From assembly GCF_902859695.1 (NCBI RefSeq), contig NZ_CADIJL010000023.1, positions 1-64,000 of the forward strand: a stretch of 64,000 nucleotides of DNA, written 5' to 3'. This document shows positions 48,536 through 59,924 of this stretch, piece after piece. The notes under the pieces are model-generated. The model saw only the letters and a program-made list of their open reading frames with translations, had not been told where the DNA came from and did not search any database. Numbering within the stretch: position 1 is the stretch's first letter; every line of letters starts with the position of its first letter. Both the position numbers and the translations under genes were made by a program. This DNA comes from Achromobacter ruhlandii. GTDB lineage: Bacteria > Pseudomonadota > Gammaproteobacteria > Burkholderiales > Burkholderiaceae_B.

Positions 48536-49540
48536 TTATTGGCCCTTGATGCCGAGCTTGGTGATGAGCGGTTCCCAGCGCTTGAGCTCATCGTCCATGT
48601 AGGCGCGGAACTCGGCCGGTGTGCTGCCCACCGGATCCATGAACTGCGCCTGCAGGCGCTTGACCACCTCGGGGTCGCGGATCGCCTGGATCAGCGCGTC
48701 CGACAGCTTCTTCTGGATGTCGGCGGGCACCTTGGACGAAATCACGAAACCGATCCAGGCCGAGCCCTCGATGCCGGGCACGCCGACTTCGGCCAGCGTG
48801 GGGATCTCGGGCAGCAGGGTGGAACGCTTGGACGAGGTCACGGCCAGCGCCTTCAGGCGGCCGTCCTTGACCATGCTCATGACCGCGATCGGCGGCAGCG
48901 CGGCGAACTGCGTGTCGCCCGACAGCAGCGAAGTCAGCGCGGCCGGCGACGACGGATACGGCACGTGCGTGGCGCGCGCGCCGATCCGCTGCAGCAACAG
49001 TTCCACCGCCAGGTGCGAGACGGTGCCGGCGCCCGGCGAGGGGAAGTTGTACTTGTCCGGGTTCTTCTTGAGCGCTTCCAGCAATTGGCCGACGTTGTCG
49101 ATGCCGGAGTTGGCCGGCACCACCAGCACGTTGGGTTGGTGCACCGCCAGCGTCAGCGGCGCCAGGTCGGTGGCGGGCGCGTAGGGCAGCTTGTCGAACA
49201 GCAGCGTGTTGTTCACCAGCGGGCCGGTGATCGAGACGCCGAAGGTGTAGCCGTCGGGCTTGGCGTTGGCGATGGCGAAGGTGCCGATGTTGCCGCTGGC
49301 GCCCGGTTTGTTCTCCACCACCACGGTCTGGCCGAGGATGGCGCCGGCTTTCTCGCCGACGATGCGCGCCACCTGGTCGGGGCTGGAGCCCGGACCGAAC
49401 GGCACCAGCGCCTTGAGCGGCTGCGACGGCCAGGCGTCGGCGGCCTGCGCCGCGCCCAGCGGCGCCAGGGCCACCAGTCCCAGCGCCAGCGCGCGCGCCG
49501 TCAAAGCGCGCGCCCGCGCCAGGGTTGAGGGCTTATGCAT
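48536..49540 (-). CDS. Bug-family periplasmic binding protein of the gentisate operon
   Basis: A 334-residue Bug protein with a signal peptide ending GAAQAADAW. Its motifs are WPSQPLKALVPFGPGSSPDQVARIVGEKAG, VVVENKPGASGNIGTFAIANAKPDGYTF and IPTLAEVGVPGIEGSAWIGFV, the last being the classic Bug C-terminal motif. It starts 8 bases inside the end of the chorismate-mutase-fold gene, so it is translationally coupled. Located within the 3-hydroxybenzoate/gentisate operon, it probably captures an aromatic acid. No TctA/TctB membrane partner is present. Confidence 0.88.
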   Translation of the reverse strand: MHKPSTLARARALTARALALGLVALAPLGAAQAADAWPSQPLKALVPFGPGSSPDQVARIVGEKAGAILGQTVVVENKPGASGNIGTFAIANAKPDGYTFGVSITGPLVNNTLLFDKLPYAPATDLAPLTLAVHQPNVLVVPANSGIDNVGQLLEALKKNPDKYNFPSPGAGTVSHLAVELLLQRIGARATHVPYPSSPAALTSLLSGDTQFAALPPIAVMSMVKDGRLKALAVTSSKRSTLLPEIPTLAEVGVPGIEGSAWIGFVISSKVPADIQKKLSDALIQAIRDPEVVKRLQAQFMDPVGSTPAEFRAYMDDELKRWEPLITKLGIKGQ

Positions 49541-49931
49541 GCTTGTCTCCCGCGATCTTCATATTGTTGAAATAGGTCTGCTCATTGGCGATGAAGGCCG
49601 CCACCATGGCGCGGTAGGCTGCGTCCACCACCTGGTCCAGGTTCTCGAAGCCCTGGTTGTGGCGCTCGGCCAGGCGCCGCACTTTTTCGAACACCTCGGC
49701 CTGGCGCGCCGGCGCGCTGACCTGGAAGGCGTCGCGCTTGAAGCGCGCGGCGTCCTTGACGTACATGGCGCGCTCGGCCATCAGGCGCACGATTTCGTCG
49801 TCCAGGCGGTCGATGTTGGCGCGCACCTCGGCCAGGTTGGCGCACAGCGGGCGGTAGTCCGGGTCGGTGTACTCACGCAGCGGCGCGCCCTGGGTGTCGG
49901 GCTCCTGGCCCGGGGAAACTTGCGAGGTCAC
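49533..49931 (-). CDS. Chorismate mutase (AroQ)-fold protein within the gentisate operon
   Basis: A 132-residue all-helical protein. After a ~30-residue lead comes the AroQ fold VRANIDRLDDEIVRLMAERAMYVKDAARFKR, with the Arg, Arg and Lys positions used by chorismate mutases and isochorismate-pyruvate lyases to hold the substrate carboxylates. Helix 3 (FENLDQVVDAAYRAMVAAFIANE) follows. It starts at GTG (49931), overlapping the isomerase stop by four bases, and ends inside the next gene. A chorismate-metabolising enzyme is unexpected in an aromatic degradation operon. It could act on isochorismate or chorismate to make an aromatic precursor, or have a new role. Confidence 0.82.
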   Translation of the reverse strand: MTSQVSPGQEPDTQGAPLREYTDPDYRPLCANLAEVRANIDRLDDEIVRLMAERAMYVKDAARFKRDAFQVSAPARQAEVFEKVRRLAERHNQGFENLDQVVDAAYRAMVAAFIANEQTYFNNMKIAGDKHA

Positions 49932-50566
49932 TTGATGTAGTCCGGTTGGTTGGCGGGCGCGGCCTGCTGGAAGGCGGGTTGCGCGAGGCAATGTTCGTAG
50001 ACGCCCACAAGGCGCGGGTAGGCCGACAGGTCGCAGCCCATGCGCTGGGCGTTGGCGACCTGCGGCACGACGCAGCAGTCCGCCAGCGTCGGCGCGTCGC
50101 CGAAGCAATAGGCGCCGCCGCCATGGCGCGCCAGCAGCGTCTCGACCGCGGTCAGGCCTTCGCGGATCCAGTGGTGATACCAGGCATTCTTCTGCGCGTC
50201 GGTGGCGCCCAGCTCTTCCTGCAGGTAGCGCAGGATGCGCATGTTGTTGACCGGATGGATGTCGCAGGCGATGGCGTTGGAAAGCTCCAGCACGCGGGCG
50301 CGTTCGCGCGGCGCGGCCGGGATCAGGCGCGGCTCGGGGTGGGTGGCGTCCAGGTAGTCGATGATGGCGAGCGATTGCGACAGCTGGAAATCGCCGTCGG
50401 TCAGCAGCGGCACGCCGGCCGACGGATTCCGCGCGACGTAATCGGCGGCGCGCTGTTCCTGCTTGCGCAGGTTCACCGGCACGACGTCGAACGGCAGGCC
50501 CTTGAGCGCCAGCGCGATGCGCACGCGGTACGAGGTGGAGCTGTTGAAGAAGCTGTGCAGTTGCAT
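49928..50566 (-). CDS. Maleylpyruvate isomerase, zeta-class glutathione S-transferase family
   Basis: A 212-residue GST. The zeta-class active-site motif is SFFNSSTSYRVRIALALKG (residues 5-23), and FQLSQSLAIIDYLDATHPEP and CDIHPVNNMRIL are typical of maleylpyruvate and maleylacetoacetate isomerases. It would convert maleylpyruvate, the product of gentisate ring cleavage, to fumarylpyruvate with glutathione. The neighbour order (gentisate dioxygenase, fumarylpyruvate hydrolase, isomerase) fixes the substrate better than the sequence does. It is coupled to the next gene through a GTGA overlap. Confidence 0.9.
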   Translation of the reverse strand: MQLHSFFNSSTSYRVRIALALKGLPFDVVPVNLRKQEQRAADYVARNPSAGVPLLTDGDFQLSQSLAIIDYLDATHPEPRLIPAAPRERARVLELSNAIACDIHPVNNMRILRYLQEELGATDAQKNAWYHHWIREGLTAVETLLARHGGGAYCFGDAPTLADCCVVPQVANAQRMGCDLSAYPRLVGVYEHCLAQPAFQQAAPANQPDYIK

Positions 50567-50578
50567 GGGCGGGCTTCC

Positions 50579-51277
50579 TCAGGCGATCCGCACGCTCAGC
50601 GTGCCCAGGCCGTCGACGCCGCCGACCATCGTGTCGCCGCGCACCACCGGGCCCACGCCTTCCGGCGTGCCGGTATAGATCAGGTCGCCCGCTTCGAGGC
50701 GGAAGTACCGGGACAGATAGGCGATGGTTTCGGCAACGGACCAGATCAGCTTGCCGATGTCGCTGCGTTGCTTGTCGGCGCCGTTGACCTGCAGCCAGAT
50801 GCCGGCCCGGTCGATGTCGCGGGCCTGTGCGGCGGGCACCAGTGGACCGATCGGCGCGCTCTGGTCGAAGGCCTTGCCCAGTTCCCAGGGGCGGCCGGCC
50901 TCGCGCATCTTCATCTGCAGGTCGCGGCGCGTCATGTCCAGGCCGACGGCGTAGCCCCACACGTGTTCCAGCGCGGATTCGACCGCGATGTTGGCGCCGC
51001 CCTTGCCGATGGCCGCGACCAGCTCGATCTCGTAGTGCAGGTTGGCGGTCTCGGGCGGGTAGGGCAGCGACAGCGTGCTGCCCTCGGCCACGGGCACCAC
51101 GGCGTCGGCCGGCTTGCAGAAGAAGAAGGGCGGTTCGCGGTCGGGATCGAAGCCCATTTCGCGGGCGTGGGCGGCGTAGTTGCGGCCGACGCAATAGACG
51201 CGGCGCACCGGGAAGCTGTCCTGGCTGCCGGCGACGGGCACGGCAACGGGGGCGGCGGGATCAAACACAAAAGACAT
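50579..51277 (-). CDS. Fumarylpyruvate hydrolase (fumarylacetoacetate hydrolase family)
   Basis: A 232-residue FAH-fold hydrolase that would cleave fumarylpyruvate to fumarate and pyruvate. [16 protein letters not shown] near residue 26 is the typical entry. The metal-binding Glu pair is in [12 protein letters not shown], and the Asp is in [29 protein letters not shown] near the end completes the family pattern. It sits between gentisate dioxygenase (77-base gap containing a perfect GGGCCC-GCGC-GGGCCC hairpin at 51305-51320) and the isomerase gene (12-base gap). Confidence 0.92.
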   Translation of the reverse strand: MSFVFDPAAPVAVPVAGSQDSFPVRRVYCVGRNYAAHAREMGFDPDREPPFFFCKPADAVVPVAEGSTLSLPYPPETANLHYEIELVAAIGKGGANIAVESALEHVWGYAVGLDMTRRDLQMKMREAGRPWELGKAFDQSAPIGPLVPAAQARDIDRAGIWLQVNGADKQRSDIGKLIWSVAETIAYLSRYFRLEAGDLIYTGTPEGVGPVVRGDTMVGGVDGLGTLSVRIA

Positions 51278-51304
51278 GGGTCACCTTTCTGGAATGCGGC
51301 GCCG

Positions 51305-51320
51305 GGGCCCGCGCGGGCCC
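51305..51320 (-). promoter_or_regulatory. Short perfect hairpin behind the gentisate dioxygenase gene
   Basis: GGGCCC (51305-51310) and GGGCCC (51315-51320) are mutually complementary around GCGC. It lies in the gap after the first operon gene and may adjust relative message levels. Confidence 0.35.
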
Positions 51321-51354
51321 TGGCCGGAATGGAAATGATGGGAGGGAGCCGCCT

Positions 51355-52407
51355 TCAGGCGGTGCGTTCTTCGCGCCACAGGCCCAGCGCGTCCTGCACC
51401 GGGCGGTCGGAATAGCTGAACAGGGTGGCGTCTTCCAGCGCCGCCAGCTGCACCGGCTGCCACGACGGCGCCACGAACACGTCGCGCGGGCCGAAATGGA
51501 ATTCGGCGTCGCCGATGCGAGCAATGCCGCGGCCTTCCACCACGCTGTAGACGGTGGAGTCGGTGCTGCGATAGGGCTTGCCCTGGAAGCCGGCCGGCAG
51601 CAGCTGCATGAAGGTGGCCATGGTGGGCATGGGGTAGCCGCCCGTGGCCGGGTTCAGGTAGCGCAGCTTGACGCCGTCCCAGGGGTCGAGTTCGCCGTGG
51701 CGGTAGAGCGCGTCCAGCGCCTCGCGGCTGCGCTCGTAGGGATAGTTGAAGATCGGCGAGGTGCCGCTGGTGGCGCGATGCCGCACCGGCGCCATGTTGT
51801 GGCCGTAGCGCGCCATGCTGTCGCCTTCCGGGCGCGTGACCGGCTGGGTGGCGGACGGATAGTTCTCGGCGAAGCCGGCGTCCAGGAAGCGCAGCAGCGG
51901 GATGTCCAGGCCATCCAGCCAGACCACCGGTTCGCCGCCGTCGACGGTCTCGGCGTTGCCGTGGTCGTGCCAGGTCCAGGACGGCGTGATGATGAAGTCG
52001 CCCGGATGCATGGTGGTGCGCTCGCCGTTGACGGCGGTGTAGGCGCCGCGGCCCTCGACGATGAAGCGCAGGGCGGACTGGGTGTGGCGGTGGCTGGGCG
52101 CGATCTCGCCCGGCAGGATCAGTTGCAGGCCGGCGTACAGGCTCTGCGTGATGCTGGCCTGGCCGGGCAGGCCCGGGTTCTCCAGGATCAGCACGCGCCG
52201 CACGGCTTCCTCGGCGCTGATGAGCGAGCCGGAGGCCAGCACGTCGTCGCGCACCTCGTCGTATTTCCAGATGGCGGGCACGCAGCGCGGCGCGGGTTGG
52301 CGCGGCACCAGGTTGTGCAGCGACTCCCACAGGGGGGCCATGTGCTTCTGGGCGATGCGGGCGTAATAGGCGGCGCGATCCGCGCCGGGAGGGTGACCGT
52401 CGGGCAT
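51355..52407 (-). CDS. gtdA: Gentisate 1,2-dioxygenase
   Basis: A 350-residue bicupin ring-cleavage enzyme that opens gentisate to maleylpyruvate with Fe(II) and O2. The N-terminal cupin carries the iron ligands H106 and H108 ([12 protein letters not shown]) and H147 (SWTWHDHGN). The C-terminal cupin ([21 protein letters not shown]) is degenerate, as in other family members. The N-terminal [16 protein letters not shown] is also typical. It is the promoter-proximal gene of the leftward operon and is divergent from the LysR regulator. AGGAGACAAAC precedes the ATG. Confidence 0.94.
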   Translation of the reverse strand: MPDGHPPGADRAAYYARIAQKHMAPLWESLHNLVPRQPAPRCVPAIWKYDEVRDDVLASGSLISAEEAVRRVLILENPGLPGQASITQSLYAGLQLILPGEIAPSHRHTQSALRFIVEGRGAYTAVNGERTTMHPGDFIITPSWTWHDHGNAETVDGGEPVVWLDGLDIPLLRFLDAGFAENYPSATQPVTRPEGDSMARYGHNMAPVRHRATSGTSPIFNYPYERSREALDALYRHGELDPWDGVKLRYLNPATGGYPMPTMATFMQLLPAGFQGKPYRSTDSTVYSVVEGRGIARIGDAEFHFGPRDVFVAPSWQPVQLAALEDATLFSYSDRPVQDALGLWREERTA

Positions 52408-52521
52408 GTTTGTCTCCTGGGGCCGGCGTCGGGGCCGGCTTCTGTGGGCCCGTCGCGGCGGGCGCGGCGGGGCCTGATATGGAGACGATTATGCGGAACG
52501 AGCTATGTGTTTTGAAATGAA

Positions 52522-52558
52522 ATTATCTTATTATCCATACCAATAACAATATGGATAA
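52522..52558 (-). promoter_or_regulatory. LysR-type operator and overlapping promoter of the gentisate operon
   Basis: TTATCCATA (52531-52539) and TATGGATAA (52550-52558) form a perfect 9-bp inverted repeat with a 10-base spacer, in an AT-rich stretch between the divergent regulator and operon. On the minus strand, TTGTTA (complement of 52544-52549) and GATAAT (complement of 52522-52527), 16 bases apart, form a good sigma-70 promoter overlapping one arm. The repeat ends 18 bases before the regulator start, so autoregulation is likely. Confidence 0.65.
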
Positions 52559-52576
52559 GAGACAAAAGAGGGCTCC

Positions 52577-53512
52577 ATGGACTGGACTCACCGGTTGCGC
52601 CTGCGCAATCTGAAAATGCTGCTCAGCCTGGCCCAGACCCGCAACATCAGCCACTCGGCCGCCATGCTCAACACGACCCAGCCGGGCTTGTCGAAATGGC
52701 TGAAGGATCTGGAAGACGACATCGGCCTGCCGCTGTTCGAGCGCCATGCGCGCGGCCTGCGGCCGACGCCGCACGGCGACGTGCTGATCGCGCACGCGCA
52801 GCGGGTCGAGGCGCAGCTGGACCGCGCCAGCGCCGACATGGCCGCCTTGCGCGAAGGGGGCGGCGGGCGGGTGGTGATCGGCGCGTCCGGCGCCTCGGCG
52901 TCGGATACCGTGCCGCTGGCGGTGATGAAGCTGCTCGAACGCATGCCGCAGGCCCGCGTGAAACTGGTGGAAGGCACCACCGACCGCCTGCTGGCGCAAC
53001 TGGCGCAGGGCGACCTGGACATCGTGGTGGGCCGCTCGGCGCCCGAGCATCACGATCCGGCCATCCGCTTCGAGGCCCTGTACCTGGAGCCGATCCACCT
53101 GGTGGCGCGGCCGCGCCATCCGCTGTTCGCGCGGGAGCAGCCGGGCTGGCCGGAGTTGCTGTCATACCGCTGGATCCTGTGGCCCAAGGGCACGCCGATC
53201 CGCAACGCGGTCGACGCCGCGCTGGCCGCGGCCGGCCAGGCGCCGCCGGCCGACCATATCGAATCCAATTCGGTCACCATCAACCTCACGCTGATCAACA
53301 ACAGCGACATGATCGGCGTGGCTTCGCACCGCGCCGCGCTGCGCTTCACGCAGATGAAGGCGATGCGCATCATTCCGATGCGGCTGTCGGGCTTCGGCTC
53401 GGTGGCCATGTACTGGCGCGAGGATGCGTTCCGGCCGACCGCCGTGCAGGAGGCGATGGCCGCGCTGCGCAACACGGTCGCCGAACACGCCCCGGGCGTG
53501 ACGAGGCTGTGA
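52577..53512 (+). CDS. LysR-family transcriptional regulator, probable activator of the gentisate operon
   Basis: A 311-residue LysR protein. The winged HTH occupies residues 5-65 (NLKMLLSLAQTRNISHSAAMLNTTQ, then SKWLKDLEDDIGLPLFERHARGLRPT). The effector-binding domain follows, with DIVVGRSAPEHHDPAIRFEALYLEPIHLVARP described by its start DIVVGRSAPEHH. Divergent placement and the perfect dyad at 52531-52558 make it the likely regulator of 44653-52407, presumably sensing 3-hydroxybenzoate or gentisate. The stop overlaps the next start by one base (TGATG). Confidence 0.92.
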   Translation: MDWTHRLRLRNLKMLLSLAQTRNISHSAAMLNTTQPGLSKWLKDLEDDIGLPLFERHARGLRPTPHGDVLIAHAQRVEAQLDRASADMAALREGGGGRVVIGASGASASDTVPLAVMKLLERMPQARVKLVEGTTDRLLAQLAQGDLDIVVGRSAPEHHDPAIRFEALYLEPIHLVARPRHPLFAREQPGWPELLSYRWILWPKGTPIRNAVDAALAAAGQAPPADHIESNSVTINLTLINNSDMIGVASHRAALRFTQMKAMRIIPMRLSGFGSVAMYWREDAFRPTAVQEAMAALRNTVAEHAPGVTRL

Positions 53513-54069
53513 TGGCGCCGTCCGGCCCCGGCCTGAATGCGCTGATCGCGCAATGCCGCCGCCTGGAGGCGGCGCTGCGCGACGAGTCGGGCGCGCCGGA
53601 CGCGTCCGCGGCCATGCACCGTTTCGTCGCCGAGATGGATGCGCGCGCCGCGCCGCCGGGGCTGTGGTCGCCGCTGGCGCTGGCGGTGCTGACCATGGTC
53701 GGCGGCATCGGTGTCGGCATCGGCCTGCTGAGCCTGTTGCTGCGCCCGGCCGGCCCGGCGCTGGCGGCCTTCGCGCTGGTGCTGGCCTGCGCCGTCACGG
53801 CCCTGGCGCTGGCGATCGGCGTGGTGGCCTTCATGGGCGGCTACAGCCTGGGGCTGGTGCTGCTCAAGCGCACCGCGCTGGCGTTGGCCACTGCCGGCGT
53901 GCTGGGCCTGATCGCCTGGTCGCAGGGCGACATGCGCGCGGTCGGCCCGGTGGTCGCGCTGCTGGGCGGCGCCGGCGCGTGGCTGCTGATGAACAGCAAT
54001 GCGTTCTATGTGTTTGCCGGCTATCGCGTGGCGTTGCGAGTGATGCAGGCGCAGGCGCGGCGGCCGTAA
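53512..54069 (+). CDS. Small inner-membrane protein of unknown function, coupled to the LysR gene
   Basis: A 185-residue protein. A helical cytoplasmic N-terminus (NALIAQCRRLEAALRDESGA, then MHRFVAEMDARAAPPG) is followed by about four transmembrane helices: LALAVLTMVGGIGVGIGLLSL, LAAFALVLACAVTALALAIG, ALALATAGVLGLIAW and VVALLGGAGAWLLM. It ends with a basic tail. I recognise no family. The ATG overlaps the LysR stop by one base, so translation is coupled and the two are one transcript. It could be a sensor, a transporter accessory, or an unrelated passenger. Confidence 0.75.
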   Translation: MAPSGPGLNALIAQCRRLEAALRDESGAPDASAAMHRFVAEMDARAAPPGLWSPLALAVLTMVGGIGVGIGLLSLLLRPAGPALAAFALVLACAVTALALAIGVVAFMGGYSLGLVLLKRTALALATAGVLGLIAWSQGDMRAVGPVVALLGGAGAWLLMNSNAFYVFAGYRVALRVMQAQARRP

Positions 54070-54072
54070 GCG

Positions 54073-54145
54073 GCCGGCTGCGTGCGCGTGATGGGCGGCG
54101 GGGGAGCGCCGATGCCTCGCGGCGATCCGCGCGCACGCAGCCGGC
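54073..54145. terminator. Perfect 16-bp inverted repeat between convergent genes
   Basis: GCCGGCTGCGTGCGCG (54073-54088) and CGCGCACGCAGCCGGC (54130-54145) pair perfectly over a 41-base loop. It begins 4 bases after the membrane-protein stop and ends 32 bases before the glpK stop. It lacks a T run. It is either a bidirectional terminator or a copy of a palindromic repeat. Confidence 0.55.
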
Positions 54146-54176
54146 GCGTGTCAGCGGCGCGCCGGGCGGCCTCCGT

Positions 54177-55686
<1,510 letters not shown>

Positions 55687-55700
<14 letters not shown>

Positions 55701-57141
55701 TGTTCTTGGCGCCGTTCAGGTGTGCCCCGGCCAGCGGGTCGAGGCGTCTAAAGGAAAAGACCGAAGCCGCGCACAGCAGGCCGATGACGATGAAGCCGAC
55801 GATCACGTCGCCCACCACCAGGCTTTCCGCCCCGCGCAGGGTCATGCTGATGTTCAGGGTCACCGCGGCCACGCCCACGCCCAGGCTGATGCCGAGCTGC
55901 TGCGCCATGGCGGCGAAACTGCTGGCGCGGCTCATCTTGGCCGGGGGAATGTCGGCATAGGTTAGCGTATTTACGCCGGTGAACTGCAGCGAGCGGAAGA
56001 AGCCGCCGACCAGCAGGATGGCGATCATCAGCCAGACCGGGGTGGTGGGGGTGAACGTGGCGCAGACCACGATGAAGGCGCCGGTCAGCACCGCGTTCAC
56101 GGTCAGCACCCGGCGAAAGCCGAAATGCCTGACGATGGGCGTGGCGACGAATTTCATCAGCAGCGCGCCGGCGGCGCTGGCGAAGGTGATCAGGCCGGCC
56201 GAGAACGGCGACAGGCCGAAGCCCACCTGCAGCAGCATGGCCAGCAGGAAGGGCGTGGCGCCGACCGCGAAGCGGCACAGGTTGCCGCCCAGCGTCGAGA
56301 TGGCGAAGGTCGGGATGCGCATCAGCGCCAGATCGATGATGGGGTGTTCGGTGCGGCGCGCATGCCAGCCGTAGAGCAGGCCGCAGACGATGCCCACCGC
56401 GATCAGGCCCAGCAGCATCGGCAGCGGCATGACGTCGCGGCCGATGGCCTCGAAGCCGCTGACCAGCGTGGCCAGGCACACCGCGCTGAGCAGGAAGCCC
56501 AGCCAGTCCAGGCGCGGCGCCGATTCTTCCTTGATCTCGGCCACGTAGCGCAGCACCAGCGCGATGCCGAGCACGCCAATGGGGATATTGATCAGGAAGA
56601 TCCAGTGCCACGACATGTACGTGACCATGAAACCGCCCAGTGGCGGCCCGATCACCGGCCCCAGCAGCGCCGGGATCGACAGGAACGACATGGCTTTCAA
56701 CAGATCCTGCTTGGGCACCGTGCGCAGCAGGATGATGCGGCCCACCGGCACCATCATGGCCCCGGCCATGCCCTGCACCACCCGGGCGATGACCAGCTGC
56801 GGCAGGTCCTGCGACAGGGCGCAGGCCACGGAACTGAGGGTGAACAGGCCGATGGCGGCGATGAACACGCGGCGCGCGCCGTAGCGGTCGGCGGCCCAGC
56901 CGCTGACCGGCACGAACACGGCCACCGACAGCAGGTAGGAGGTGATGGCCACGTTCAACCGCACCGGGGTCGATCCCAGTGCCCGCGCCATGGCCGGCAG
57001 GGCGGTGGCGACCACCGTGGCGTCCAGCATCTGCATGAACAGCGCACAGCCGACGATGAAGGGAATCATGCGCGCCGCGCGCACCGCGTCCGGGGTCGAG
57101 GGAGGAGCGGGATTGGCTGCGGCTGCGGATTCGGCTGACAT
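55687..57141 (-). CDS. DHA2-family (14-helix) MFS drug/proton antiporter
   Basis: A 484-residue major facilitator protein with about 14 hydrophobic helices. DHA2 signatures are present: [18 protein letters not shown] (motif D1), [20 protein letters not shown] (motif A) and [32 protein letters not shown] (motif C, named by its [10 protein letters not shown] end). The inner-membrane exporter substrate is unknown. The ATG at 57141 follows from the N-terminus [11 protein letters not shown]; an extension to 57246 would overlap the divergent DUF3460 gene. The 14-base overlap with glpK makes them one operon. Confidence 0.9.
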
Positions 57142-57239
57142 GGCGGAGGGGGGCGGTGGGACCCGGAAGATTGTAACGCCGGCTCCCGGCCCCGCGTGCA
57201 GTAAACTCCGGGTATCCGAAACCCACTGAAATTGGTGCC

Positions 57240-57428
57240 ATGGCAACCAACTACGAATCCGAGATCACCAAGTTCCTCAAAGACTACAAGCAGTCGCACC
57301 CTGGCACCGAAGAGCGCCAGCGCGAGGGCCGCGCCCGTCTGTGGGACAAGCCGCAGGACGCGGAACTGCTGGAAGGCTTCCGCGCCGCCCGCGTGCCGCA
57401 AAAGCCGTACGTGTATCAGGCCGACTGA
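57240..57428 (+). CDS. DUF3460 family small protein
   Basis: A 62-residue protein, MATNYESEITKFLKDYKQ at the start and PQKPYVYQAD at the end. It fits the DUF3460 family, a short conserved protein of betaproteobacteria that regularly precedes scpA. It is highly charged and probably mostly helical. Function is unknown. It is followed 16 bases later by scpA, probably in one transcript. Confidence 0.88.
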   Translation: MATNYESEITKFLKDYKQSHPGTEERQREGRARLWDKPQDAELLEGFRAARVPQKPYVYQAD

Positions 57429-57444
57429 TACCGTTGCGGCAGCC

Positions 57445-59233
<1,789 letters not shown>

Positions 59234-59281
59234 TGCCAGGCGCCGTCGCCGGCCCGTTTGCCGCGGGCCGCGCCGTCGCCC

Positions 59282-59350
59282 CTGGCAAAATTGCCAGCTT
59301 ACGTCGCCGCCGGCGGCGGGGCAGACTCTCTGCAACCTTTCATTGCAGAG
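59282..59350 (+). promoter_or_regulatory. Two palindromes directly before the LuxR-type gene
   Basis: CTGGCAA (59282-59288) with TTGCCAG (59291-59297) is a perfect 7-bp dyad with a 2-base centre. CTCTGCAA (59328-59335) with TTGCAGAG (59343-59350) is a perfect 8-bp dyad with a 7-base centre, ending 7 bases before the ATG. Both contain GCAA/TTGC half-sites. They are candidate operators for autoregulation, and the second would also form a hairpin near the ribosome site. Confidence 0.45.
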
Positions 59351-59357
59351 CCGTTCC

Positions 59358-59771
59358 ATGCCCGTTCCCCGCCCCGATCTTCCCGCCATCCTGGCCGTCC
59401 TGACGCCGCGCGAACGCGAGATCGTCGACTACATCGTCGCCGGACGGCCCAACAAGGTCATCGCCATCGACCTGGGTATCTCGCTGCGCACGGTCGAGGC
59501 CCATCGCGCCCGCATCTTCACCAAGCTGGGGGTGCGCAACGCCATGCGGCTGGCCTGCCGGCTATGCGCCTACGGACACCTGGACGGCGGACCGCCGTTG
59601 CCGGTCGGGCCCGCTGGCCACGTTCAGGATGCGGCGGCCGGTGACGGCCCGGCCAGGGCGGAGACGGGGTGCCCGGGCTCGGGCGCGTATGCCGTCCATC
59701 CCAGGCCGATCGCCACCGTGATCGCGGATTGTTCCGCGATGCTGATCAACAAGGGGTTGTGGGGTAAGTAG
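59358..59771 (+). CDS. LuxR-type helix-turn-helix protein without receiver or ligand domain
   Basis: A 137-residue protein. Residues 15-60 are a complete LuxR/FixJ HTH (LTPREREIVDYIVAGRPNK, then ISLRTVEAHRARIFTKLGV), closest to FixJ/NarL C-terminal domains. No phospho-acceptor receiver or autoinducer domain precedes it. The remaining 75 residues are Gly/Pro/Ala-rich and look unstructured. It could be a truncated response regulator or a small solo regulator. The ATG at 59358 is chosen; an in-frame TTG at 59343 lies in the upstream dyad. Confidence 0.8.
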   Translation: MPVPRPDLPAILAVLTPREREIVDYIVAGRPNKVIAIDLGISLRTVEAHRARIFTKLGVRNAMRLACRLCAYGHLDGGPPLPVGPAGHVQDAAAGDGPARAETGCPGSGAYAVHPRPIATVIADCSAMLINKGLWGK

Positions 59772-59840
59772 GCGCTCACATCGAGCGTGTTCGCCGGCGG
59801 CGTTCGCGAGTCCGGCCGGGCGCGGGCGGCGGAAAGCACA

Positions 59841-59873
59841 AGGGCCTGGCGGACGCGGTGTCCGGCAGGCCCT
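59841..59873. terminator. Hairpin between convergent LuxR-type and lipoprotein genes
   Basis: AGGGCCTG (59841-59848) pairs with CAGGCCCT (59866-59873), with inner GGAC/GTCC pairing. A second perfect stem, CAGGCCAGA (59894-59902) with TCTGGCCTG (59910-59918), lies six bases from the lipoprotein stop. The two together look like a back-to-back termination zone. Confidence 0.55.
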
Positions 59874-59924
59874 CGGGGCGGTGGGCGGTCGGTCAGGCCA
59901 GAGGCAGTGTCTGGCCTGCCGGCC

